A stretch of 64,000 nt of DNA, from NCBI GenBank assembly GCA_913043025.1, contig CAJWLM010000002.1, forward strand, positions 62,001-126,000. Reading direction: 5' to 3'. The stretch comes from an uncultured Rhodospirillaceae bacterium. GTDB lineage: Bacteria > Pseudomonadota > Alphaproteobacteria > UBA8366. Shown here piece after piece: positions 44,574-53,607 of this stretch. Positions within the stretch are counted from its first letter, which is position 1; the number at the start of each line of letters is the position of its first letter. The notes beneath the pieces are model-generated. The model ran no database searches and was not told the DNA's origin. It saw nothing but the letters and a program-made list of their open reading frames with translations. The translations under genes were made by a program, and so were the position numbers.

Positions 44574-45530
44574 ATGTCGAATAACAGTAAGGATCCTATT
44601 GGTGTTTCTTTTATAATTCCCGTGTACAATAAGGCGAAGCATCTTCCTAGTGTCATCAAACAAATAAAACTACAACAGGGTGATTTTCCAAAACAATATA
44701 TCTTCTTGGATGACGGTTCCACCGATGGTTCCCTAGATATTGTCAGGTCGAAAACGGCAAATTGGGAAAATGTGATAATCAGCAGCCAACCCAACTCGGG
44801 CTCGGCGGCTGCGACCAATACTGCGATTTCATTCGCCAACCAGCCTTTTCTTAAATTTGTAGATGCAGACGATCTTTTAACTGAACGTGCCACAGTAGTT
44901 CTTCTGAATGCTTTGATGGCCAGTGATGCTTGTTTAATCTTTGGCGACGAAAGAAGGTTTACATCGACACGCCAATTAAATTTACTGGGTCCGTCAGATG
45001 ATGCAACTATAGATAGGATAGAATCACCTCTTAGATTGGCACTTAAAAACTCCTTATTCAATCCGTCACAATTTCTCGTTCGAACAGATGCTGTTCGTGC
45101 AGTAGGAGGATGTGACGAACGGGTAATTCATTCACAAGAGTACGGGTTAACGCTGAGGTTGGCCCGGCGGTGGCCATTTCTCAGGCTTAACGACGTTGTA
45201 ACCTGGTTGCCGACACAATCTGAAGGGCGCTTGTCTACAAATGAAGGTCGACAATTGCAGCGTGTGACAAGAGCAGTTGCGCATTTCCTTTACGAAAACC
45301 CCGATCTGCCTTTCTCTGTAAAAAGTTTTGCTTGTAAGCGCCTTGCTGGTCGGTCTTTAAAGTATGTCAGGCGCCGTGGTAGAGGAACTAGGGTAGGCCG
45401 ATGGTATTTTAGATATCTTGCAGCCCAACTTAATTTGGTTAATGATCATGCTGGGTTTGCTGCCGAGTGTGTGGCGGCCTTTAAGGGTGCTGAAAAATCG
45501 CCGGTTGGCGAACAAGCTCCCAATTATTGA
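44574..45530 (+). CDS. Family 2 glycosyltransferase
   Basis: This encodes a GT-A fold glycosyltransferase (318 residues). FIIPVYNKAKHLPSVI opens the nucleotide-sugar binding domain, LDDGSTDGS is the first acid motif and KFVDADD holds the metal-binding DxD. No membrane helices are evident, so it probably acts at the cytoplasmic face of the membrane. The C-terminal 60 residues are strongly basic (VRRRGRGTRVGR), which may aid membrane or substrate binding. The asparagine synthetase gene follows after 16 bases. Donor and acceptor are unknown. Confidence 0.85.
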   Translation: MSNNSKDPIGVSFIIPVYNKAKHLPSVIKQIKLQQGDFPKQYIFLDDGSTDGSLDIVRSKTANWENVIISSQPNSGSAAATNTAISFANQPFLKFVDADDLLTERATVVLLNALMASDACLIFGDERRFTSTRQLNLLGPSDDATIDRIESPLRLALKNSLFNPSQFLVRTDAVRAVGGCDERVIHSQEYGLTLRLARRWPFLRLNDVVTWLPTQSEGRLSTNEGRQLQRVTRAVAHFLYENPDLPFSVKSFACKRLAGRSLKYVRRRGRGTRVGRWYFRYLAAQLNLVNDHAGFAAECVAAFKGAEKSPVGEQAPNY

Positions 45531-45546
45531 AAAGTATGATGAAAAC

Positions 45547-47478
45547 ATGTGTGGCTTTGCTGGTGTAATTGACATAAAGCATGCGTTGGAAGCGCCGATA
45601 TTAGAAGATTGCGCCCGCAATATGGCGTCTCGTATCTCAGCTCGGGGCCCCGATGATGACGGGTTCTTTCTTGATAAGAAAGCTGGATTCGCAGTTGGCT
45701 TTCGCCGTTTATCGATTGTGGATCTGAGCGATTACGGGCATCAGCCGATGATGTCGCAAGACGGGCGCTACGTTGTGGCCTTCAACGGTGAAATTTATAA
45801 TTTCAGAGAGATACGTCAAACTCTTGAAGATGAGGGTCTCACAAGTTGGCGTGGAAGTTCAGACACCGAAGTACTACTTGCTGCAATTTGCTCTTATGGA
45901 TTAGACAAAGCGATCCGTCTTTTTGATGGCATGTTTGCTTTCGCACTTTGGGATATCAAGACAAGTTGTTTGCATCTTGTGCGTGATCGTTTAGGCGAAA
46001 AGCCTTTGTATTACGGCTGGTGTGGCAGTCACTTCCTATTTGGTTCGGAGTTGAAGGCTTTTACGGCGCACGACGCGTGGCAGCCAGAGATTGAGGAACG
46101 AGCTCTTACCGCGTTCTTACGTTATTCGTATGTTCCTGAGCCATTCTCAATATATCGTGGCATATTGAAGCTGCGGCCAGGTCACCATGTACGGTTTGAT
46201 GTAGCAGACATGGTGCCCACTATTTTACCAAAACCACATCCATATTGGTGCCCCAAAAAAGGTTTTGAGGCGAGCCAGGTACGCAATCAGTGTATTGATG
46301 AGAGTGAAGCTTTAGGGCAATTAGAACATTTGTTATCCGGTTCGATAAAACGTCGACTTATTGCTGATGTTCCTCTCGGGGTTTTCCTTTCCGGTGGGAT
46401 TGATTCATCTATTATAACAGCGATAGCGCAAAAAGAGACACCTGGCATAATAAAAACATTCACTCTTGGTTTTGAAGACTCATCCTTCAGTGAAGTAACG
46501 CATGCCGACAACATAGCCAAAGTGCTTGGCACGGATCATACAAGTTTGATTTCTAATGAAAGCTCCATTTTACAAATGGTTGGAAGGGTGTCTGAATGTT
46601 ATGATGAGCCTTTTGGTGACATAAGCCAAATACCAACGATGCTTTTGGCGGATATGACCCGGCCCCATGTCACAGCCGTATTATCCGGAGATGGCGGTGA
46701 TGAGTTATTCGCAGGTTACCCAAGATATGGAGCGATATTAGACCGGTATCGAAGAAATAACCGTGGAAGACGCATGAGTTTCTCGTTGGCGTCATCGATT
46801 CTGCCCGCAGGCCTACTTAATAGGGTAAAAAGTTTTGCCGGGCGCCCGTCGCGGTTAGGAGATAAAATTTTTAAGATGATAGAGGAAAGTGCCGCAGACA
46901 CGCCCGAGACAATGCAGGCGCTTTTTATGTCTCGCTGGAGAATGGTTAATTCAATAGGTAAATTAGATGAGCTTGGTTATTTCGGTGACTCAGACTATTG
47001 GCCAGCTGCTGGAGATGATTTGAGCCGATTAACATATGCTGATTCTCAAACTTATCTACCAGGAGATTTATTGGTCAAGATCGATCGAGCAAGCATGTTC
47101 GTAGGACTTGAAGTACGTTCTCCGTTCCTGAACCATGACCTTGTGAGCTTTGCATGGTCGTTACCATCAGACTTCAAAAGGCGGCATGGGTCGGGGAAAT
47201 ACCTCCTTCGGCGATTGCTGAGTAAGTACGTCCCACCCGAGCTGTACGAGAGGCCAAAACAAGGTTTTGAGCCTCCGATGGCTGGTTGGCTTCGCGGACC
47301 ATTACGTGAGTGGGCAGATGCGCTTTTGAATGAGCAGAGCCTCGCCCAAGATGGGTGGCTGGAGCCGGAACCGATAAGAAATATCTGGACAGAGCATTTG
47401 GCAGGGTTTCGCGACTGGCATTTTGAGCTTTGGAATGTTCTGATGTTCCAGGCTTGGCGTGGCACTTGGCATGTGTAG
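45547..47478 (+). CDS. asnB: Glutamine-hydrolysing asparagine synthetase
   Basis: This encodes a class II glutamine amidotransferase of the AsnB family (643 residues). Met-Cys-Gly-Phe at the start leaves Cys2 as N-terminal nucleophile once Met is removed, which fixes the ATG at 45547 although the frame is open further upstream. The glutaminase domain (about 1-200, SDTEVLL, FNGEIYNF) is followed by the synthetase domain with the PP-loop LSGGIDSS. Relatives next to glycosyltransferases often amidate a sugar acid or act in surface polysaccharide synthesis, so free asparagine may not be the product. Confidence 0.92.
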   Translation: MCGFAGVIDIKHALEAPILEDCARNMASRISARGPDDDGFFLDKKAGFAVGFRRLSIVDLSDYGHQPMMSQDGRYVVAFNGEIYNFREIRQTLEDEGLTSWRGSSDTEVLLAAICSYGLDKAIRLFDGMFAFALWDIKTSCLHLVRDRLGEKPLYYGWCGSHFLFGSELKAFTAHDAWQPEIEERALTAFLRYSYVPEPFSIYRGILKLRPGHHVRFDVADMVPTILPKPHPYWCPKKGFEASQVRNQCIDESEALGQLEHLLSGSIKRRLIADVPLGVFLSGGIDSSIITAIAQKETPGIIKTFTLGFEDSSFSEVTHADNIAKVLGTDHTSLISNESSILQMVGRVSECYDEPFGDISQIPTMLLADMTRPHVTAVLSGDGGDELFAGYPRYGAILDRYRRNNRGRRMSFSLASSILPAGLLNRVKSFAGRPSRLGDKIFKMIEESAADTPETMQALFMSRWRMVNSIGKLDELGYFGDSDYWPAAGDDLSRLTYADSQTYLPGDLLVKIDRASMFVGLEVRSPFLNHDLVSFAWSLPSDFKRRHGSGKYLLRRLLSKYVPPELYERPKQGFEPPMAGWLRGPLREWADALLNEQSLAQDGWLEPEPIRNIWTEHLAGFRDWHFELWNVLMFQAWRGTWHV

Positions 47479-47543
47479 TCTGGCTGGTTTGAGGGCTAAG
47501 TGGTGTAAATAAATTCTGATAAGGGCTAGGAGCTTAAAAATTA

Positions 47544-49130
47544 ATGCCTGCTATTCAAAGTAAGATAAATACTAATAGTGAAGAATTCATCGCAAATGAG
47601 AAAGCGATGCGTTTGTTGGTTGATGAACTAAAATTGGAATATGATAAGATTATCAACGGTGCCAATGAACAATCACGGAAACGTCACACTCAGCGCGGTA
47701 AAATGTTGGTACGTGATCGTATCAAAAACCTAATTGACGTTGGCAGTGAATTTTTTGATTTGTCACCTTTCGCTGCTCACAATGTATATAGCGATTTCAC
47801 TCCTGCCTCGGGCATCATAACTGGGGTAGGTAGAATACATGGGATCGACTGTATGATAGTTGCAAATGATGCCACTGTAAAAGGTGGCACTTACTACCCC
47901 ATCACAGTTAAAAAACACCTTCGCGCTCAAACGATTGCGATTGAAAATCTCTTACCTTGTATTTATCTTGTGGATTCCGGCGGGGCTTATCTTCCTTATC
48001 AAGCTGAGATTTTCCCCGACCGTGAACATTTCGGGCGTATTTTTTTTAACCAAGCTAGAATGTCCAGAGCAGGGATACCGCAAATCGCGGTTGTAATGGG
48101 GTCGTGCACGGCTGGTGGTGCTTATATTCCGGCCTTGGCTGACGAGACTATTATTGTAAAAAACCAAGGGACAATATTTCTAGCTGGCCCACCTTTAGTT
48201 AAAGCAGCAACTGGTGAGAATATAACTGCAGAGGCGCTTGGTGGGGGTGATATGCACACGCGTATTTCGGGAGTAGCAGATCATTTAGCAAAGAATGATG
48301 AAGATGCCTTAGAGCAATGTCGCGGCATCATGGGGCGTCTTAATAAAAAAACCGGTGAAATTTCCTTAGTTCGTCGGAAGTCTGTGGCTCCAGCCTATGC
48401 GGGTGAGGAAATTTATGGAATTGTGCCCGATAACTTGCGTCGTCAGTATGATGTTACAGAGGTTATCGCTAGGATAGTTGACAACAGTGAATTTGATACA
48501 TTTAAGGAGCGTTACGGTCGAACATTGACTTGCGGTTTCGCGCATATCGAGGGTTGGCCGGTTGGCATTATTGCGAATAACGGCATTCTGTTTTCAGATT
48601 CATCATTAAAAGGGGCGCATTTTGTTGAACTTTGTTGTCAACGTAAAATACCATTGATTTTCCTACAAAACATTATGGGTTTTATGGTTGGGGAAAAAGC
48701 TGAAACTGGGGGAATTGCTAAGGACGGAGCAAAGCTTGTAACCGCTGTGGCATGTGCAGAGGTGCCTAAATTTACGATTATTATTGGAGGTTCTTTTGGC
48801 GCTGGTAATTACGGCATGTGTGGTCGAGCATATGACCCGCGATTTTTATGGACTTGGCCAAATGCACGGATTTCAGTGATGGGTGGCGAGCAGGCCGCGA
48901 AGGTGTTGGCGTCGGTCCGGCGATATGAGTCGGAAGAGGATGAAGAAGCTTATAAGGACCGCATTCAACGAAACTACGACGAAGCTGGCCGCCCTGTTTA
49001 CGGTAGTGCTCGGCTTTGGGATGATGGTGTAATTGATCCTGCTCAAACTCGCCAGGTTTTAGCGCGTGGGATTGAAGTTTCTCTAAATGCACCAATCCCA
49101 GATACTAAGTTCGGGATTTTTAGGATGTAG
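47544..49130 (+). CDS. mccB: Methylcrotonyl-CoA carboxylase beta subunit (carboxyltransferase)
   Basis: This encodes the carboxyltransferase subunit (528 residues) acting on 3-methylcrotonyl-CoA in leucine breakdown. [38 protein letters not shown] and [26 protein letters not shown] are typical of MccB and the related geranyl-CoA carboxylase. The HMG-CoA lyase gene in the same operon favours MccB. The biotin-bearing MccA is absent from the operon. The only biotin subunit in the window, PccA, is 8 kb upstream. Acyclic terpene substrates are an alternative. Confidence 0.92.
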   Translation: MPAIQSKINTNSEEFIANEKAMRLLVDELKLEYDKIINGANEQSRKRHTQRGKMLVRDRIKNLIDVGSEFFDLSPFAAHNVYSDFTPASGIITGVGRIHGIDCMIVANDATVKGGTYYPITVKKHLRAQTIAIENLLPCIYLVDSGGAYLPYQAEIFPDREHFGRIFFNQARMSRAGIPQIAVVMGSCTAGGAYIPALADETIIVKNQGTIFLAGPPLVKAATGENITAEALGGGDMHTRISGVADHLAKNDEDALEQCRGIMGRLNKKTGEISLVRRKSVAPAYAGEEIYGIVPDNLRRQYDVTEVIARIVDNSEFDTFKERYGRTLTCGFAHIEGWPVGIIANNGILFSDSSLKGAHFVELCCQRKIPLIFLQNIMGFMVGEKAETGGIAKDGAKLVTAVACAEVPKFTIIIGGSFGAGNYGMCGRAYDPRFLWTWPNARISVMGGEQAAKVLASVRRYESEEDEEAYKDRIQRNYDEAGRPVYGSARLWDDGVIDPAQTRQVLARGIEVSLNAPIPDTKFGIFRM

Positions 49131-49132
49131 AG

Positions 49133-49924
49133 ATGAGTGATCAAGCGGTATTGTTCGAACGGAAAACAGCTGGCATCGCGGTCGTTACTTTGAATCGACC
49201 GAATGTTCATAATGCATTCAACGATGTCATGATTGCCCAGCTAACAAATTGCTTAAATGAAATTGCCACTGATGAAAAAATTCGGGTGATGCTACTTCAG
49301 AGTAAAGGCAAAAGTTTCTCTTCCGGTGCGGACCTGAATTGGATGAGGGCTGCAGTGGATAATTCTGCCGATCAAAATGTAGAAGATGCAAAAAAATTGG
49401 CGGGTCTTTTTCACCGATTAGACACTATGCCAATTCCGACGGTAGTCCGGGTTCAAGGTCCCGCATTTGCCGGTGGCTTAGGTCTCGTTGCTTGTTGCGA
49501 TATAGCACTTGGCGCTAAAGGAGCAAAGTTTGCAGTTGCAGAGGTTAAACTCGGCTTAATACCTGCCGTTATCAGCCCGTATTTAGCGCAAGCTATTGGG
49601 GCCAGTGCCGCCAGGCAATTTTTTCAAACAGCAGAGGTGTTTGGGGCCAACAAGGCTAAGCAGATTGGTCTACTGCATGAAGCAGTTGATAGCGCCCATT
49701 TAGATTCTACGGTCACGAAAGTCATAAAATCGATACTAGGTAATGCGCAAGGAGCAAATCGGGCTTGTAAAAAATTAATATATGAAATCGGATCGCAAGT
49801 GTCTGAGGAATTTCGTGCAGATACCGCCCGGCAAATTGCAAGTATCCGTTCAACAGTTGAAGCTCAGGAAGGAATGAGTGCATTTTTCGAGAGACGACAC
49901 CCACAATGGGTAGAGGAAAAATAA
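49133..49924 (+). CDS. Enoyl-CoA hydratase, probable methylglutaconyl-CoA hydratase
   Basis: This encodes a crotonase-fold enzyme (263 residues). SSGADLNWMRAA, the oxyanion-hole GGLGLVACCDIAL and AVAEVKLGLIPAVISPYL closely follow the AUH/LiuC pattern, in which one usual catalytic Glu is replaced and the Glu in AEVKLG is kept. It starts three bases after mccB. It is the best candidate of the three crotonases here for hydrating 3-methylglutaconyl-CoA to HMG-CoA, the step between MccB and the lyase. Confidence 0.88.
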   Translation: MSDQAVLFERKTAGIAVVTLNRPNVHNAFNDVMIAQLTNCLNEIATDEKIRVMLLQSKGKSFSSGADLNWMRAAVDNSADQNVEDAKKLAGLFHRLDTMPIPTVVRVQGPAFAGGLGLVACCDIALGAKGAKFAVAEVKLGLIPAVISPYLAQAIGASAARQFFQTAEVFGANKAKQIGLLHEAVDSAHLDSTVTKVIKSILGNAQGANRACKKLIYEIGSQVSEEFRADTARQIASIRSTVEAQEGMSAFFERRHPQWVEEK

Positions 49925-49926
49925 TA

Positions 49927-50742
49927 ATGGCAGAGCAGGAAGTCCTCCTTTCGATAGATGCGAGGGGTATTGGCACAATTACCATCAATAGGCCTCAAGT
50001 CTACAATGCCTACAATGCCGATTTATTGGAAGCGTTGGGCCAAGCAATAGAGGCCTTCGTTGATGATAAGCACGTTCGGATTATTCAAATACGGAGTAAT
50101 GGAAAATTATTTCAGGCGGGTGCAGATATTAATTGGTTAAAAGCAAATTCATCGAACAGTCTGGAGGTAAACCGCTCAATTTCAGAATTAACAACAAATA
50201 CTTTTAAAACACTCAACGAATGTTCAAAACCCCTTGTTGTGCTGGTGCAAGGAGGCTGTTTTGGGGGGGGTGTTGGTATTGTTGCAGCCGCTGATATTGT
50301 AATTTCTGAAGAGGGCGTCGAATTTGCTATAACCGAAGTTCGCTGGGGTCTGGTCGCTGGTCCAATACTTACACAACTGGTTTCTGCCATAGGCCTTCAA
50401 AATACACGTCGCTTTTCTTTAACTGCAGAGCTTTTCGATGCAAATCGGGCTCTAGAAATTGGTTTGATTCATCATGTTTGTCCAGTTGGTGGACTTGATA
50501 AAGCTGTGTTGCCTGTCTTCGAGTTATTATTAAGAGCAGGGCCAAATGCATTGAATGCTACTAAGCAGTTGATTTTCGATGCGACAGGAACTTCGCTTGA
50601 CGATAAAACTGCGCACTGGATCATTAATCAGAACGCATCACAGAGACAAAGCTCTGAGGCATCAGAGGGACTAGCGAGTTTCGTGGAAAGACGAAAGCCA
50701 AGCTGGTATCCGCGAGGGAAGGAAAATGACCAAAACTATTGA
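49927..50742 (+). CDS. Enoyl-CoA hydratase/isomerase family protein (second crotonase)
   Basis: This encodes a second crotonase-fold protein (271 residues) with INRPQVYNAYNADL, FQAGADINWLKAN, GGGVGIVAAADIVI and FAITEVRWGLVAGPIL. It keeps the Glu of the ITEVRWG segment but the proline-rich loop after it differs from the first paralogue, suggesting a different acyl substrate. The ATG at 49927 lies behind GAGGAAA, and the end overlaps the third crotonase by 17 bases. The three genes look like tandem duplicates that have diverged, and substrate is not known. Confidence 0.85.
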   Translation: MAEQEVLLSIDARGIGTITINRPQVYNAYNADLLEALGQAIEAFVDDKHVRIIQIRSNGKLFQAGADINWLKANSSNSLEVNRSISELTTNTFKTLNECSKPLVVLVQGGCFGGGVGIVAAADIVISEEGVEFAITEVRWGLVAGPILTQLVSAIGLQNTRRFSLTAELFDANRALEIGLIHHVCPVGGLDKAVLPVFELLLRAGPNALNATKQLIFDATGTSLDDKTAHWIINQNASQRQSSEASEGLASFVERRKPSWYPRGKENDQNY

Positions 50743-51535
50743 TATTGAGCAAGATAGACGCGGTATAGCAACGCTTACTATTAACCGCAGAGGTAAGCTT
50801 AACTCATTCGATGAAGCGCAAGTGAATCTATTTAACGACAAGTTAGCTACTCTTCATTCCCAAGACGGGTTGCGTGCACTCGTGCTGCAAGGTGCGGGTA
50901 AGCTCTTTTGTGCCGGAGCTGATCTGATTTATTTGAGAGATAAAGGCGCAGAACCTTGGGAAAAAAACTTAGCCGATGCCAAGAAGTACGCAGCTATGAT
51001 GACGCAGTTGCGGAAACTTAAAGTGCCAGTGATTGCTAAAGTGCACGGCGGTGCCTACGGAGGGGGGGTCGGTATGGTTGCTGCGTCCGACATTGTAATT
51101 TCCGAAAGCACTTCAAGTTTTGCAATAACTGAAGGAAGATATGGTTTTACTGCATCGATCATGATGCCTTACCTATTACCTAGAATAGGCACACGTCAGG
51201 CACGACGATGGTGCCTTACTTCAGAGCAAATGTCTGCTAAAAGGGCCTTCTCAATCGGACTTGTAGATTTAGTTGTTGATGTTGGTTGTTTAGATGTTGC
51301 TTTGGAGAAGTTGCTGGACGGCTTGCTACATAATGGACCAACTAGTGTTATGGAAACAAAATTAGCAATGAATTATCTAAGCTACTCAATTCATAATCAT
51401 ACCGCTGTGAAAAAATCAGTAATCGCATTTGCAAAAGGACGAGCAATGAAAAGCGCTGCTGAGGGTGCTGCGTCGTTTATAGAAAGCAGAAAACCCAGAT
51501 GGGCATTGCCGGCAATTTCATTGAAAGAAATTTGA
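50726..51535 (+). CDS. Enoyl-CoA hydratase/isomerase family protein (third crotonase)
   Basis: This encodes a third crotonase-fold protein (269 residues) with INRRGKLNSFDEAQ, FCAGADLIYLRDKG, GGGVGMVAASDIVI and FAITEGRYGFTASIMMPYL. The Glu is kept but the following residues (GRYGFTAS) depart further from the LiuC pattern. GGAAGGAAA precedes the ATG and the stop overlaps the lyase start by one base, so translation through the cluster is tightly coupled. It is probably specific for another branched or modified acyl-CoA. Confidence 0.85.
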   Translation: MTKTIDIEQDRRGIATLTINRRGKLNSFDEAQVNLFNDKLATLHSQDGLRALVLQGAGKLFCAGADLIYLRDKGAEPWEKNLADAKKYAAMMTQLRKLKVPVIAKVHGGAYGGGVGMVAASDIVISESTSSFAITEGRYGFTASIMMPYLLPRIGTRQARRWCLTSEQMSAKRAFSIGLVDLVVDVGCLDVALEKLLDGLLHNGPTSVMETKLAMNYLSYSIHNHTAVKKSVIAFAKGRAMKSAAEGAASFIESRKPRWALPAISLKEI

Positions 51536-52449
51536 TGGCATTTCCGGGAAAGGTCAAAATCGTTGAAGTAGGTCCGCGTGATGGGTTGCAGAATGAGAAA
51601 AGGATCGTGCCTCTCGAGGTGAGGGTAGAATTAATAGAACGTTTGGGGGAAGCGGGAATTAGGGCTATAGAAGCAGGGAGCTTCGTTTCGCCAAAATGGA
51701 TTCCCCAAATGGCGAACACTAAAGATGTATTTGCTCGTCTATTGAGAGGACCGGATGTCCAATATTCAGCCCTGGTACCCAATATGAAGGGGTTTGAGCA
51801 AGCGTTAGCAGCTAAGGCTGATGAAGTTGCAATCTTTGCTGCTGCTACCGAGAGCTTCTCACAAAAAAATATTAATTGTTCTATTGCAGAAAGCTTGAAC
51901 AGGTTTAAGCCTGTGGCGTCGGCGGCAATGTCGGCGGACATCCCATTACGTGGTTATATATCTTGTGGCCTCGGATGTCCCTACGAAGGGGAGGTTTCGG
52001 CAAAAGCAGTTGCTAACGTAGCGGCTATCTTAGAAGACATGGGTTGTTATGAAATTTCATTAAGCGATACCATGGGCAAGGGCACCCCTTTCAAAGCACA
52101 AGCGATGGTTGAGGCAACTTTAGAGCGGGTTTCTTTGAGTAAAATCGCAATTCATTTTCACGATACATATGGCCAGGCTCTGGCAAACATCCTTGCCTGC
52201 CTTGAAATAGGTGTGTCGGTGATCGACAGCTCTATAGCGGGGCTTGGTGGTTGCCCCTACGCGAAAGGGGCTAGTGGGAATGTAGCAACCGAGGACGTCA
52301 TTTACATGTTAGAGGGTATGGGTATTGAGACCGGGGTGGACTTTAACAAGCTTCTTGCAGTGGGACAGTTTATCAGTGAATATCTTGAGCGTCCCACTGC
52401 TTCAAAGGTCTCGACAGTTTTTGGTCAGAATAGGCAGGCCAGCAGGTGA
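51535..52449 (+). CDS. mvaB: Hydroxymethylglutaryl-CoA lyase
   Basis: This encodes HMG-CoA lyase (304 residues), a TIM-barrel enzyme that splits HMG-CoA into acetyl-CoA and acetoacetate, the last step of leucine degradation. EVGPRDGLQNEK gives the catalytic Arg/Asp, HFHDTYGQALAN the metal-binding histidines and GLGGCPYAKGASGN the catalytic cysteine loop. The start at 51535 overlaps the preceding stop (TGATG) and an upstream start is not conserved. It ends in a GTGA overlap with the DUF1489 gene. Confidence 0.95.
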   Translation: MAFPGKVKIVEVGPRDGLQNEKRIVPLEVRVELIERLGEAGIRAIEAGSFVSPKWIPQMANTKDVFARLLRGPDVQYSALVPNMKGFEQALAAKADEVAIFAAATESFSQKNINCSIAESLNRFKPVASAAMSADIPLRGYISCGLGCPYEGEVSAKAVANVAAILEDMGCYEISLSDTMGKGTPFKAQAMVEATLERVSLSKIAIHFHDTYGQALANILACLEIGVSVIDSSIAGLGGCPYAKGASGNVATEDVIYMLEGMGIETGVDFNKLLAVGQFISEYLERPTASKVSTVFGQNRQASR

Positions 52450-52877
52450 GTATTTTGCACCTCAAAAAGCTTTGCGTGGGCATCCGTGATATTGAACATT
52501 TACAGACTACACAGCTGGCTCGATTGAAAAAAGGGCAAGATGATGGATCCAAGCTATGGCACCGGACAAGGAATACGCCACGGCGCATAAGCGAATTACT
52601 TGATGGAGGTTCACTTTATTGGGTGATAGGTGGTTTTATTTGTGCTCGCCAGCTTCTTAAGGGAAATGATTCATACGTAGATGAAAATGGTATCCGACAA
52701 TGCTTGCTGTTGTTAGATGGAGACGTTATTCCGACAGTGCCGAGGAGGCATCGGCCCTTTCAAGGTTGGCGTTATTTGAATGCGAAGGATGCACCGCCAG
52801 ACTTAAATGAAGAGGGGCAATCAGATAATATACCCCCCGAGATGGCCCGGGAGCTGAGAGAGTTGGGTTTGCTGTAG
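52446..52877 (+). CDS. DUF1489 family protein
   Basis: This encodes a 143-residue protein of unknown function from a family found mainly in alphaproteobacteria. The core is LHLKKLCVGI, LLDGGSLYWVIGGFICARQ, GIRQCLLLLDGDVIPT and RPFQGWRYLNAKDAPPDL. It starts with GTG at 52446, overlapping the mvaB stop. No signal peptide or membrane helix is seen, so it is probably cytoplasmic. Coupling to the leucine operon may be positional only. Confidence 0.88.
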   Translation: MSILHLKKLCVGIRDIEHLQTTQLARLKKGQDDGSKLWHRTRNTPRRISELLDGGSLYWVIGGFICARQLLKGNDSYVDENGIRQCLLLLDGDVIPTVPRRHRPFQGWRYLNAKDAPPDLNEEGQSDNIPPEMARELRELGLL

Positions 52878-52938
52878 ACATGCAGTGAAGGAGAGCATTT
52901 CCGTAAGCTAACTTCATTGTCATTCAATTTAAATATCT

Positions 52939-52954
52939 AAGTGCGCAAGCACTT
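52939..52954. other. Hairpin with GCAA tetraloop downstream of DUF1489
   Basis: AAGTGC (52939-52944) and GCACTT (52949-52954) form a perfect six-pair stem closed by a GCAA tetraloop. It lies between the converging ends of the DUF1489 gene and hisI. No T-tract follows on either strand, so it is not a standard intrinsic terminator, but it could define 3' ends. Confidence 0.4.
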
Positions 52955-53013
52955 CATCAAAATGAAATTGCTATGCAATATACATATCACATTTATTTCG
53001 TCGTAATAGAACT

Positions 53014-53505
53014 CTACAACTTAGTTGGGTTTGGGGCGTCGCCGTAGACGTCCTGGGGGTCAAAGACTTTATTTGACTCTTCGAAGTTGAGTGTGATTGG
53101 AGAATCGGGAATAGCCCCAGTAGGAACTGAACGATAAAAGCATGAACGGTAACCGACATGACAGCTTGCTCCATTCCCTGCAACTTCAACCCGAAGCCAT
53201 ATGGCATCCTGATCATCGTCAATACGCATTTCTACTACTTTTTGCACTAATCCGCTGGTTGCACCTTTATGCCACAGCACCTGCCTGCTTCGGCTCCAAT
53301 AGAAAGCTTCACCAGTTTTTATGGTATTGGTAAGGGCTTCAGCATTCATATATCCGTGCATGAGTAGTTCGCCACTTTCTGCATCCGTGGTAACAACCGG
53401 GATGACGCCGTTATCGTCAAATTTGGGCGCTAAACGTCCTCCCTCCTCGACTTGCTCAACTGAGACTCGGGTTGCAAAATGTTTGTATGTAATATCGTTT
53501 GCCAT
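53014..53505 (-). CDS. hisI: Phosphoribosyl-AMP cyclohydrolase
   Basis: This encodes the single-domain HisI (163 residues), which opens the adenine ring of PR-AMP in the third step of histidine synthesis. [37 protein letters not shown] and the metal-binding cysteines in [14 protein letters not shown] are present, and there is no fused HisE domain. It is separated from other his genes here and transcribed divergently from cysS, which begins about 100 bases away. Confidence 0.94.
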   Translation of the reverse strand: MANDITYKHFATRVSVEQVEEGGRLAPKFDDNGVIPVVTTDAESGELLMHGYMNAEALTNTIKTGEAFYWSRSRQVLWHKGATSGLVQKVVEMRIDDDQDAIWLRVEVAGNGASCHVGYRSCFYRSVPTGAIPDSPITLNFEESNKVFDPQDVYGDAPNPTKL

Positions 53506-53607
53506 AGTTTTATTGTCCTAAATACTCATTAGTGTTTGAGTGTGCTGTGATATATAACCGCTTGTTCGCTACGGCAAGCAATCAATCTTTTAGGGTATTT
53601 TACTCAG

